In this document: positions 9,811-17,959 of the stretch, one piece after another
How the letters are laid out: each line of letters opens with the position of its first letter
Numbering within the stretch: position 1 is the stretch's first letter
From: CAVWUA01 sp963758025
GTDB taxonomy: Bacteria > Planctomycetota > Planctomycetia > Isosphaerales > Isosphaeraceae
Direction: 5' to 3'
Assembly: GCA_963758025.1 (NCBI GenBank)
Contig: CAVWUA010000004.1
Location: 310,001-374,000, forward strand
DNA: 64,000 nucleotides
The notes under the pieces: model-generated
Told to the model about the DNA's origin: nothing
The model's database searches: none
The model's input: only the letters and a program-made list of their open reading frames with translations
Made by a program: the position numbers and the translations under genes

Positions 9811-11567
9811 GCGAGGACCACGTCGGCGAACTTCACCTCAAGATCCGTACCGACGCCGGCCAGGAGACCGTCGTGCGCTCTGCGGCCGAACGGTTCGCCC
9901 GCCGCGTTCTGGAAGCCTGTGGCGAGCGGCTCGAACGCCGAGCACCGGGCCGCGTGGTCCTGATCCGCCGGCTCCCGATCCGCTGGGCCCTGGAGACGGG
10001 GGAACTCGATGACCCGACCCTCGTGGAGCATTGCGCCGAAGATCTCGCGGCCGCCATCGAGACTTACGCCCGCTCCGGCACCGTGCCGGTCGCGGATGGG
10101 CTGGAGGTTGCGGTCTTCGACGATGAGGCTCACTGGTACACCGCCTTCTGGCTCGATCAGGCCCGCAGACAACGTCACTGGTTTCATTCCTCTCTGGAGT
10201 CGCAAGGCCCCCCGATCGCCCCGCTCGGCGACACGAACCGACATCCTCTCGTTCTCGAAATCCTGTCCAGGCTGTCGAACGACGGAACACTCGTCGAGGT
10301 CTTGATCGCTTTACCCGCCGATGCGATCCTGGCCCTCGTCCAGGCCCTGGGCCTCGACATCCGGGCGCTGGAAACCCTGCCGGACCGTCTCGGGATGATT
10401 TCCTCAAGCCGCCCCGAAGCGGAACGGAGGGCGATCTCTCCCCGTCCTTCGATCCCCAGAGACAATCCCCCGCTCGCACGAATCATCACGTTCGCCCGAT
10501 CACTTCCGCTCTCGATGTCCCACGAGGCGCGTGCCGTTGCCATCACGGTGCAGGCCCGTCGGTTGCTCTGCCCCTCGGCCGGAGCCGACATCATCGCATC
10601 GGCCTTTTTCGAGACATCACGACACCCGATCCGATCCGATTCGGTCCAGGCCCTGGAGACGCCCTCTCTCAATAGTGCCATCACTTCGCCCCCAGTCACC
10701 GCGTCCGAAGCGGAGCCCGCCGAGGGGATCGAGTCTTCATCGTGCATCATCACGACACGTTACGGCGGTCTTTTCTACCTGTTGAACATCATGCTGGAGC
10801 TGGATCTCGGCGAGATCCTCTGGAAAGCCTGTCTGCCCGAGGGGGCCGTCCTCGCCCACGCCATGGCCGCCTTGCTCGGTTCCGACGCCGTGAAGGACCC
10901 GGCCCCTTGGCTCCTTGGAGGCGTGCCGCCCGAGACTTTAATGCCGTCTGTCTTGTCCGAGCAACAGGAGGAGATCGGTCTGGCTCTGCTTGCTTCGCTG
11001 ACCGCTGCGCTGCCGCGCCGCGGGCTGGCCGCCCTCCCGGAGACATCCCTGACCCTCGCCGACCACCCAACCGGTCGGCTGCTCGTCGCAACAGCTCGGG
11101 ACAGTCCTTTCGTCCTCTTCGCCCAACCGGCCCCGACGCTCCAGGCCGCCGAGGCTGGCATTCGGGCCTTCCTCGCGATCTGGCCCCGCTCCTCCCCGCC
11201 GGTCTGGGCGTCTCCAATCCTGGCCGAGCTGGACGCCTCGGCTCGCTTGAGGCCCCGGACATCGTCCGAAGTGGCTATCGGCCCGTTCTTGCCCGCGGCG
11301 GACGTTCTGCTCGCACAGGTCATCGGATCGCCGTGCGCGGTATTCACGGCGAGGACCGGCGAAGACGAACAAGGCGTCGCGGATTTCCTCAGGCGGTTCC
11401 TCAAGAGACCGGCACGCGTGACCTCGACGCCAGAGACGTTGATCGTGATGTTGCCAATCTCGTCGATCGACATGGCCCTGCGCCGGGTCGCGCTGGATCG
11501 AAATCCGGGATGGATTTCCTGGCTGCAACAAGAGGTGCGGATCGACTTTGAGGAGGAGGTGATGTGA
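9807..11567 (+). CDS. Contractile injection system tape-measure-like protein (CIS_TMP type)
   Basis: This 586-residue protein overlaps the previous stop by an ATGA, suggesting translational coupling. The N-terminus (L-H-L-K-I-R-T then A-E-R-F-A-R-R-V-L-E-A and I-R-R-L-P-I-R-W) has the pattern of CIS tape-measure proteins, which begin with a short beta strand, an amphipathic helix and a second strand. The later Y-G-G-L-F-Y-L-L-N-I-M-L-E-L (about residues 315-330) is also characteristic. In eCIS this protein (Afp14) sets tube length and lies in the tube lumen (known family). The middle is low-complexity (Pro/Ser/Glu), as expected for a length-variable segment. It is followed by an AT-rich gap and the effector gene. 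Confidence 0.75.
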   Translation: MSEDHVGELHLKIRTDAGQETVVRSAAERFARRVLEACGERLERRAPGRVVLIRRLPIRWALETGELDDPTLVEHCAEDLAAAIETYARSGTVPVADGLEVAVFDDEAHWYTAFWLDQARRQRHWFHSSLESQGPPIAPLGDTNRHPLVLEILSRLSNDGTLVEVLIALPADAILALVQALGLDIRALETLPDRLGMISSSRPEAERRAISPRPSIPRDNPPLARIITFARSLPLSMSHEARAVAITVQARRLLCPSAGADIIASAFFETSRHPIRSDSVQALETPSLNSAITSPPVTASEAEPAEGIESSSCIITTRYGGLFYLLNIMLELDLGEILWKACLPEGAVLAHAMAALLGSDAVKDPAPWLLGGVPPETLMPSVLSEQQEEIGLALLASLTAALPRRGLAALPETSLTLADHPTGRLLVATARDSPFVLFAQPAPTLQAAEAGIRAFLAIWPRSSPPVWASPILAELDASARLRPRTSSEVAIGPFLPAADVLLAQVIGSPCAVFTARTGEDEQGVADFLRRFLKRPARVTSTPETLIVMLPISSIDMALRRVALDRNPGWISWLQQEVRIDFEEEVM

Positions 11568-11675
11568 GACCGTCTCGTCCCCGCTCACCAGGCGATCTCT
11601 ACTGCCGATGATTGTCATGGTGATAAAATGCATTCTAGAATTAGCATTCTAAAAGAGAGTGCAATCTAAACCAGA
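11568..11675 (+). promoter_or_regulatory. AT-rich spacer ahead of the DUF4157 effector gene, candidate effector promoter
   Basis: From about 11,610 the sequence is much more AT-rich than the operon. It contains the palindrome attctagaat (11631-11640) and two copies of gcattcta about 15 bases apart (near 11630 and 11644). No clear -35/-10 pair is visible. The gap separates structural genes from cargo, so independent control of the effector is plausible (inference). Confidence 0.3.
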
Positions 11676-13457
11676 GTGAATTCCCTTGCGGTAAGGGATC
11701 ATCCCTATTATCTTCAACTCAGAAGGCGCATCGCCCGAGAGGATAGATCGATGGGCGGCCATCATACCACCGAGGCTGGGCATCGGGACCGGGATTGCCC
11801 TCGTTGTAGCGTGACGAACCGTCACGCTACAACGAGGCGGACTGCGGCGCAGCCCAGAGGCTTGGATCTCCAGGATACCCTTGGAAATCGCGGCGTCCTG
11901 CGGCTGATCCAGGCTAAGCTCGCGGTGGGGCGGCCGGGTGATGCATACGAGCAAGAGGCCGACCGGGTCGCTGAGACGATCATGCGAATGCCCGACCCTT
12001 CGGCGGGCCCGCCGTCCCTCGCCTCGGCGTCCGGTCCCCACATCCAGCGGAAGTGCGCCGCCTGCGCGACGGAAGAGGAGCAGGAGCACCTGATGGCCAA
12101 GGAGGCGCCTGGCCGGACACCCGGGGGTAGCCCTGGCCTGGAGTCCCGCATCCGGGCCATCCGGGGTGGGGGCCGACCGCTGCCCGAGACGACGAGGAGC
12201 TGGTTTGAGCCCCGCTTCGGCCGGGACTTTCATGACGTGCGCATCCACAACGATCCGGAAGCCGCGGCGACCGCTCGCGAGATCAACGCCCTGGCCTACA
12301 CCCTCGGCAGCGATATCGTTTTCGGCCCCGGTCAATTCGACCCCGAAACCGAAAGTGGCCGCCGGCTCCTGGCTCATGAGTTGACCCATGTCGTCCAGCA
12401 GGACGGGACGGAGGTCCACGCGTCGGGCACGTCGCGAGCTGCGGTGACGAAGCATACCTTTGAGCCACAGGTGCAGGGCATGTGGAGGACCACAGGGGCT
12501 ACGTTCCATCCGTCCGGCTGGGAGATGACGAGCGAGAATGGGATGGCGTTGCCGATCGGCGTGGGGAGCGCGTGGTATGGATTAGCGTTTGGGCTGGCCA
12601 AGGCCTGGCAGAGCTTGGGATGGGTCTATATGTCCGTCGGGGGCCAAGCTCAGGTCCAGCAGATGGTCTCTGGCCACCTCACATTCGAACATGATGGGAC
12701 GGATTCCAATATCCTCGAACTGACGACGATGGCGGAAATCACCGGTGGCGCGAAGGCGCAAGACCTCCAGTATGCCGAAGGGGGCGCCGCCGTCGCGGGC
12801 TTGATCAAGGTGCGAACCCCCGACAACCCCACACCCCCGAGCCGGGAGATGTTCAGTCCCATCAAACAGGGCGGTCGATCGACGGCCACCAAGGTGAAGG
12901 TCGCGGACGTTGATGTGACCATACCCATCGATGGGAGCATTGAGGTCAACATCCCTCTGAACGGGACAGACGAGGGAGATCTGGCTCCGATCAACGATGC
13001 GCTCGTGCCCCCCGACATTCAAGAGATCTCCGGCCGAATTGGCCAAACAACGATCGTGGACGTTTATCTCGCGGCGTTTATCACCGCCGCCGCGGACATC
13101 GAACAGGCCCTGGTTGACGAATGGGGTGACGTCAACTATGCGCAAGTCATGGCCTCCTATAATCTAAGCAGTCGAGAATTCGCCCCGCCGACAGTACTCA
13201 CGCCCGTGACTCCCCCGTCGGGCGGCACCGAGGCGGAGGCCCTCGGCAACTGGCCGAATACGTGTTGCCGGTGTACAATTCGCAACATGCCCGATGAGGA
13301 ACGGAGGCGACACAACTGCCCTGACCGGGTTTATGCGAGCGTCTCCGAAGGCACGTCGATTGGTGAATGCCAACGCCGGGCGAAGCAAACGGCCCCAGAG
13401 CCCTGCCGGGCCTACTATGGACACTGCGGATGGGTCAATCCGACGAACTGCCGATGA
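11676..13457 (+). CDS. DUF4157 ('eCIS core domain') effector with unknown C-terminal toxin-like region
   Basis: The longest start is GTG 11676; ATG 11751 (M-G-G-H-H-T-T) is better placed. Residues about 37-70 (from 11751) carry L-Q-D-T-L-G-N-R-G-V-L-R-L-I-Q-A-K and Y-E-Q-E-A-D-R-V-A. After them comes the DUF4157 domain, with S-W-F-E-P-R-F-G-R-D-F, V-R-I-H and the zinc-protease-like H-E-L-T-H near residue 208. DUF4157 is the domain most strongly associated with cargo of extracellular contractile injection systems (known). The C-terminal 330 residues are unassigned and end in a Cys-rich tail (C-C-R-C-T-I ... C-P-D-R-V-Y ... C-Q-R-R-A-K ... C-G-W-V-N-P-T-N-C). From memory this loosely resembles small C-terminal toxin domains of the Ntox16 type, unproven. 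The next gene overlaps it by ATGA. A perfect 18-bp hairpin lies in the N-terminal coding part. Confidence 0.85.
   Translation: MNSLAVRDHPYYLQLRRRIAREDRSMGGHHTTEAGHRDRDCPRCSVTNRHATTRRTAAQPRGLDLQDTLGNRGVLRLIQAKLAVGRPGDAYEQEADRVAETIMRMPDPSAGPPSLASASGPHIQRKCAACATEEEQEHLMAKEAPGRTPGGSPGLESRIRAIRGGGRPLPETTRSWFEPRFGRDFHDVRIHNDPEAAATAREINALAYTLGSDIVFGPGQFDPETESGRRLLAHELTHVVQQDGTEVHASGTSRAAVTKHTFEPQVQGMWRTTGATFHPSGWEMTSENGMALPIGVGSAWYGLAFGLAKAWQSLGWVYMSVGGQAQVQQMVSGHLTFEHDGTDSNILELTTMAEITGGAKAQDLQYAEGGAAVAGLIKVRTPDNPTPPSREMFSPIKQGGRSTATKVKVADVDVTIPIDGSIEVNIPLNGTDEGDLAPINDALVPPDIQEISGRIGQTTIVDVYLAAFITAAADIEQALVDEWGDVNYAQVMASYNLSSREFAPPTVLTPVTPPSGGTEAEALGNWPNTCCRCTIRNMPDEERRRHNCPDRVYASVSEGTSIGECQRRAKQTAPEPCRAYYGHCGWVNPTNCR
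11799..11837 (+). repeat. Perfect 18-bp inverted repeat (hairpin) inside the DUF4157 gene
   Basis: The arms 11799-11816 and 11820-11837 are exact reverse complements with a 3-base aac loop (left arm starts cctcgttg, right arm ends caacgagg). In the effector's frame it codes for R-C-S-V-T-N-R-H-A-T-T-R. An 18-bp perfect stem with a 3-base loop is far beyond chance and is unusual inside coding DNA. It could be an RNA control element, a small palindromic insertion, or an assembly fold-back artefact. Confidence 0.9.
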
Positions 13458-14256
13458 GTGTTGGGAGTCGAGGGCGGCTCGAACTCCTCCTTTTCCGCGC
13501 GGCAAAGTCGGGCCGGTCCGGTTTGGTCCGGCACCTGCTCGACCGGTTAAGCGGCGCCGACCCCAGGAACGAACGTCAACAGACCCCCTTGATGCTCGCC
13601 TGCCAGGCCGGAGCTCCCGACGTCGTGAGCCTCCTCATCCGGCGGGGAGCGTCCGTCAATGCCACCGACGAAGAGGGCGATACACCCCTGCACTACGCGG
13701 TGTCGAGATCTTCGAACGGCGACGTGATCAGGACCCTCCTCGCGTCCGGGGCGCGGATTGACGCCCGGAATGCCCTAGGCTGGACCTCTTTGATCGCCGC
13801 CTCTCAATACGGCGACGTATCGAATGTCAGAACTCTGCTTGAGTCGCGCCCGGATCTCGAGGCACGCACGAAGGAGGACGAGAGGGCCCTGACCTACGCG
13901 ATCGTTGGTGGATACGCCCCGGTCGTCGAGGTCTTGGTCGAGGCCGGGGCAGACCTCCACACCGCCGATCGACACGGATGGACTCCGCTCATGTATGCCG
14001 TCGAGGAGAACGACAACGCGCTGGTGCGATTCTTAATCCATAAGGGAGCCGACGTCAATACCGCGGACCTTCATGGGTATTCGGCCCTGATGAAAGCGAG
14101 CTATCGCGGCGAAGTGTCGATCGTCAAAGCGATCCTCGATCGGCAAGCGGATGTGAACCGCGGGATGCCAAGGGGCGGACTGCCCTCGACTACGCCCGGT
14201 CCAATCACGAGGAGGACGTCGTGACAATCCTGCGAAACTCTGGAGCAATCCCCTGA
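13454..14256 (+). CDS. Ankyrin-repeat protein, candidate immunity/partner of the DUF4157 effector
   Basis: The ATG at 13454 overlaps the effector stop (ATGA), so the two are translationally coupled. An earlier in-frame ATG at 13367 lies inside the effector and is less likely. About seven ankyrin repeats follow: N-E-R-Q-Q-T-P-L-M-L-A-C-Q, D-E-E-G-D-T-P-L-H-Y-A-V, N-A-L-G-W-T-S-L-I-A-A-S, D-R-H-G-W-T-P-L-M-Y-A-V, D-L-H-G-Y-S-A-L-M-K-A-S. A one-base loss near 14163 breaks the last repeat. Restoring it gives N-R-R-D-A-K-G-R-T-A-L-D-Y-A and a natural end at 14256 (267 residues). Ankyrin proteins serve as immunity proteins in some polymorphic-toxin loci (known); that role here is inferred from the overlap. 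There is no signal peptide, so it should be cytoplasmic. Confidence 0.85.
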
Positions 14257-14308
14257 CTCCGTCCTCCCTGCCTGCCGGGACGGATGGAGCCTGTTGCCGA
14301 CTCGCCGC

Positions 14309-16462
14309 TCATCCTTCCCGCAGGAACCGGAGCGACTCATCATTGACGACCCGACCGTTCTTGGCCTGCTCCCGCCGCAACGCCTGAGCGAGGTGCGCCC
14401 GGCCGATGGGGTGGCCCTCGGCGGCGGCGAGGTAGGCGGCGGCCAGGACGATGTTCTTGATCTCGCCTCCGGATAACTCGAAGCGACGGGCCAGGGCCTG
14501 AAGGTCCAGGTTGGCGTCCCGCTCCGCCTGAGGAGGGAACATCCCCTTCCAGATGCGCAGACGATCGGACTCGGAGGGCATGGGGAAATGGATGTTGAAG
14601 TGAAACCGCCGGAGAAACGCCTCGTCCAGGTCACGCATCCGGTTCGTGGCGAGAAGGGTCACGCCGTCGTGGGACTCCATGCGCTGGAGCAAGTAACCGA
14701 TCTCGACGTTGGCGTAGCGGTCGTGGGCGTCCTTGACCTCGCTCCGCTTGCCGAACAGGGCGTCGGCCTCGTCGAAGAACAGGATCGCGCCGGAGGCGTA
14801 GGCCTCGTCGAAGAGTTGACGCAGGCGTTCCTCGGTTTCACCAATATACTTGCTCATGACCCGCGACAGATCGACCCGGTAGAGGTCCAGCCCCAGGGTT
14901 CGGGCCAGCACCTGCGCGGCCATCGTCTTGCCGGTGCCGGGCGGTCCGGAGAACAGGGCGGTCAGTCCGCGACCCATCGGCACCCGCCGATCGAAGCCCC
15001 ATTCCTCCAGTACCTTGCGCCGGTGGCGGACCCAGGCAATCGCCAGATCCAGCTCCGATTCAATCCGATCGGGGACGATCAGATCCTCGCGCGGGTAGGG
15101 CAGCGGCAGTTTCTCCGCCAGCGGCCCCATCGACGCGGAGCCCACCGCGCGACAGGCTCGTTCCAGGTCGTCCGCCGCCAGACGCCGATGGCCGGGCGGG
15201 CGCAGTTCGGCCTCGGCCGTCGCCCGCCGGATGGCCCGCGCGATCCGACCCGGATTGAATCGGAACCGGGCGGCGAGCGCCTCCAGGGAATCCTCCTCGA
15301 TGGACTCGCTCCTCGGCATCAGCGCCCGCCAGAGCCGCACCCGCAGAGCCTCGCCGGGCTCCGTGAACTCCACCACGACCGGCTCTCTCGGCGCCGCGTC
15401 GGAGGCCGCCGCCGCGTCCGGCTCGGAGAGGGCCATCAGCAACGGACCGCTCACCCCGTCGAGGCCGTTCCAGAGGGCCCGCCAGTCGAGATCCGTTCGG
15501 GACGCGCCGTCCAGACGGATCAAGAGGCCGGCTCCGTACCAGCGCGCTTCGCGCCGGGCGATACGCAATCGCTCCTCGATCGCATCTCGACCGACCTCCA
15601 CCACGACCAGGGGCCGGCCCGCCGCCGCGACGACCGCTCGGGCCGAGGCCGTCCGGCCGCTGCCGGAGGCTCCCACAAGCATCAAGGGCGGGGTTGGCAA
15701 GCGGTCCCGCAGCCGCCCCGACCAGGCGGTCAGGCGTCCGTGGGGTTGCTCGTCGAGGATCAGCCGGTCGAGCAGGCCGCCGTCGTCCCGCTCGATGTGC
15801 ACGCCGGGAAGGGCCGGATCGAGCGTTGTTTCCGCCACGAGCCGCCGCAGAACATCCCGAGGCAGTTGCATCGCCAGGGTCGTCAGCGGTCCATCCCCGT
15901 CCAGATCCAGGAGAGCATCGCGCAACATCGGCCGCTTGAAGAGATCGACCAGGGAGATCTCGGTCTCGCCGTGCTCTTCGTCCAGCAGGGCAACGGCCAG
16001 CCCAGCGTTGGCCTCGGGCGACCGACGTGGTCGTTCAGATAGGCGATCAACCTGCCGAAGCGGGCATCCAGCTCGGTCGCGAGGGCAAGCTGGAGCATCA
16101 AGAATTCGAGATCCCGCAGGTCGAACGCGCGAGCCACCTGATACAGCGGCGCGTCGTTTTGTCGCGCCGGCGCCTTCCCGTCTCGATCCGTGCCGGTTCG
16201 GGAGCCACGCGACGGCCGTTGATGCGACGTCCGGGTCGTCTCGGCACATCGGCCGATTCCAGAATTCGGCCAGCTCGGCGACAAGCCCTTCGGCCTCACC
16301 GACCTCGATGACCAGCCCTTGCACCGCATCCGCCTCCGGCGTCCGTCCTCGACGACGCAGCCGCTGGAGATGGCGGACGAGCGTCTCCAGCAGGCGCACC
16401 ATCTCGTCCCGAAGGTGCGGACGTCGTTCCCAGGCGACCTGTGCCTCAACTCGTGAAGCCAT
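14309..16462 (-). CDS. eCIS-associated AAA+ ATPase (Afp15-like), two compensating frame breaks
   Basis: The C-terminal third is a classical AAA+ module: Walker A G-P-P-G-T-G-K-T (about residue 505), Walker B F-F-D-E-A-D-A-L-F-G (about 560), sensor A-T-N-R and R-R-F-H-F arginine finger region. A second, degenerate P-loop-like G-A-S-G-S-G-R-T lies around residue 265. AAA+ ATPases of this kind belong to nearly every eCIS locus (Afp15, Pvc15) and are thought to aid assembly. Between about 16,180 and 16,020 the protein runs in another frame (D-A-P-L-Y-Q-V-A-R-A-F-D-L-R-D-L-E-F), so two small indels flank that segment. ATG 16462 is preferred over GTG 16474. It is convergent with the ankyrin gene, 52 bases apart. 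Confidence 0.85.
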   Translation of the reverse strand: MASRVEAQVAWERRPHLRDEMVRLLETLVRHLQRLRRRGRTPEADAVQGLVIEVGEAEGLVAELAEFWNRPMCRDDPDVASTAVAWLPNRHGSRREGAGATKRRAAVSGGSRVRPAGSRILDAPACPRDRAGCPLRQVDRLSERPRRSPEANAGLAVALLDEEHGETEISLVDLFKRPMLRDALLDLDGDGPLTTLAMQLPRDVLRRLVAETTLDPALPGVHIERDDGGLLDRLILDEQPHGRLTAWSGRLRDRLPTPPLMLVGASGSGRTASARAVVAAAGRPLVVVEVGRDAIEERLRIARREARWYGAGLLIRLDGASRTDLDWRALWNGLDGVSGPLLMALSEPDAAAASDAAPREPVVVEFTEPGEALRVRLWRALMPRSESIEEDSLEALAARFRFNPGRIARAIRRATAEAELRPPGHRRLAADDLERACRAVGSASMGPLAEKLPLPYPREDLIVPDRIESELDLAIAWVRHRRKVLEEWGFDRRVPMGRGLTALFSGPPGTGKTMAAQVLARTLGLDLYRVDLSRVMSKYIGETEERLRQLFDEAYASGAILFFDEADALFGKRSEVKDAHDRYANVEIGYLLQRMESHDGVTLLATNRMRDLDEAFLRRFHFNIHFPMPSESDRLRIWKGMFPPQAERDANLDLQALARRFELSGGEIKNIVLAAAYLAAAEGHPIGRAHLAQALRREQAKNGRVVNDESLRFLREG

Positions 16463-16631
16463 CAGCCATCCCACGTCCCGAGGACGCCCACGCGAAGGCC
16501 GGTTAAGGACGACTCATACCGTGTCGATCGCGGCCAGCGCATCCGGCCGCCCTCTCATTCCGCGCCCCATTCACTCTACGCCCGCCTCAAGGCCCTCACA
16601 AGGGCGTAAAGGATGCCAGCGGCCTTGCCGA

Positions 16632-17959
16632 TCACTGCTCGCTCCAGGGTCGGCTCGGCGGCGGGGGCGGGGGCTCCCGCCAGCGCCAGGTCGGCTGGTA
16701 GCGGACGTCGAAGGTAGGGCGTGGCGATCGGCACGCCGCCCTGGGTGTGGGACTGGAGCAGGGCGTCCAGGATGCCGCTGGTGAGCAGGGTCCGCTCGAC
16801 CGGCCAGCTCGGGCTCGCCGCTGAGCATCATCCGCTCGATGCCGTGGAGCAGGAGCGTGAAGTGGGCGGCGGGACGGGCTTCCTGGGTCCAGAAGAGGGT
16901 GGACTCGATCTTCCGGTCCGCCTCGTAACGCCAGGCGGCGGCCCAGTTGCCGACCGCGCCGTTCAGCTCGAAGAGGAAGGTCCGCAGGCCGTCCTCGTAG
17001 TTCACGATCATGAGCTTCGGTTCCGGGACCGCAGCGCGGTTCAGGGGCTCCCCCTTCTGATAGCCGGGCACGCGTCGCAGGGCGGCCTCGAACAACTCGG
17101 GGTCGCAGAGATGCTCGTCCAGCGCCTTCCAGACGGCGTCGCCCCCGAGGCACTGGACCGAGCGAACGCCGGTCTCGCCGCCCTGACGCTGCTCGGCCAG
17201 GGCCTGGACGGCCTCCAGCGCGTGGAAGCCGTAGGCGTCGGTTGACCCGTAGGTGAAGCCGACGATCTGCGTGATGCGGGCGCCTCGGGCGACGTCGGCG
17301 GGCGGGTGGCGCCAGGTGCCGGGGACCGACGAGCCGGCCATCAGCGGGATGTTCAACTCCTGGGCGGTGTCGTAGATGTGGCGGGCATCCTCCCAGTTGT
17401 CGGCGAGGTGCTTGTCCAGGAAGACCGGCACGACGCGGCCGCTCTGGCGGAAAACCGCGAGCGTCTCATCCCAGAACCGGCGCTTGGGGTACTGGTGGTT
17501 GCCCGTCTCGGAGAACGGATAGTCGCCATGCTCGGCGATGAGCAGCACGCCATCGACGGCCAGCTTGTCGGTGCCGAGGGTGAGGGTCTCGGCGATGCTC
17601 GGCTTGATCGGGAACCGGCACGCCGCGGCCAGGAGCCGGCTGATGTCGTTGGGGGGCTTCTGGTCGGTGTAGAGCGAAGCGAGTTTCAGGGGCGAGTCGC
17701 GGCCGGTCCCATCGAGCATGTCCGTCAGCAGCAGGCGGCTGACGATGACGTCGGCGTGCGCGTTGTGCCGGTACTCCGTCACCGCGGCCGCCACGCGGCG
17801 GGTGGGCGGGTCGTCGGCTCTGGACTGGGCCGCGAGCACACACACGAGGAGCAGGGCGAGGGCGAGCACGACTCTGGACTGGGCCGCGAGCACGAACCCG
17901 AGGAGCAGGGCGAGGGCGAGCACGACGCCGCGCGACCAATGGGTATTGGGATTCGTCAT
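16632..17959 (-). CDS. Secreted planctomycete protein of unknown function with duplicated signal-peptide core
   Basis: The start ATG 17959 overlaps the stop of the upstream dehydrogenase gene (ATGA). The N-terminus carries two tandem copies of an 18-residue hydrophobic core (V-V-L-A-L-A-L-L-L...A-A-Q-S-R), caused by a 54-bp duplication at 17818-17925. The body (V-T-E-Y-R-H-N-A-H-A-D-V-I-V-S-R, V-D-G-V-L-L-I-A-E-H-G-D-Y, P-V-F-L-D-K-H-L) belongs to a conserved planctomycete/verrucomicrobial family that I know only as hypothetical. Frame breaks near 16805 and 16705 precede the natural C-terminus D-V-R-Y-Q-P-T-W-R-W and a Pro run, with the stop at 16632. It is the last gene of a three-gene minus-strand operon with oxidoreductase and glycosidase-like genes. 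A carbohydrate-linked role is inferred only from that. Confidence 0.75.
17818..17925 (-). repeat. 54-bp tandem duplication encoding the signal-peptide hydrophobic core twice
   Basis: The units 17818-17871 and 17872-17925 are nearly identical, differing only in a few bases (acacacacg against acgaacccg). The length is a multiple of three, so the frame is kept and the protein gains 18 hydrophobic residues. The effect on export is unknown. Confidence 0.85.

Noticed and set aside
11862..11864. TTG as the true start of the DUF4157 effector, which would put the hairpin in the leader
   Set aside because: The Shine-Dalgarno-like agagg lies only one base away, too close; the ATG at 11751 is better, though not proven.
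12582..13145. Minus-strand open frame opposite the effector C-terminus, considered as a possible second gene
   Set aside because: No ribosome-binding site, and shadow composition.
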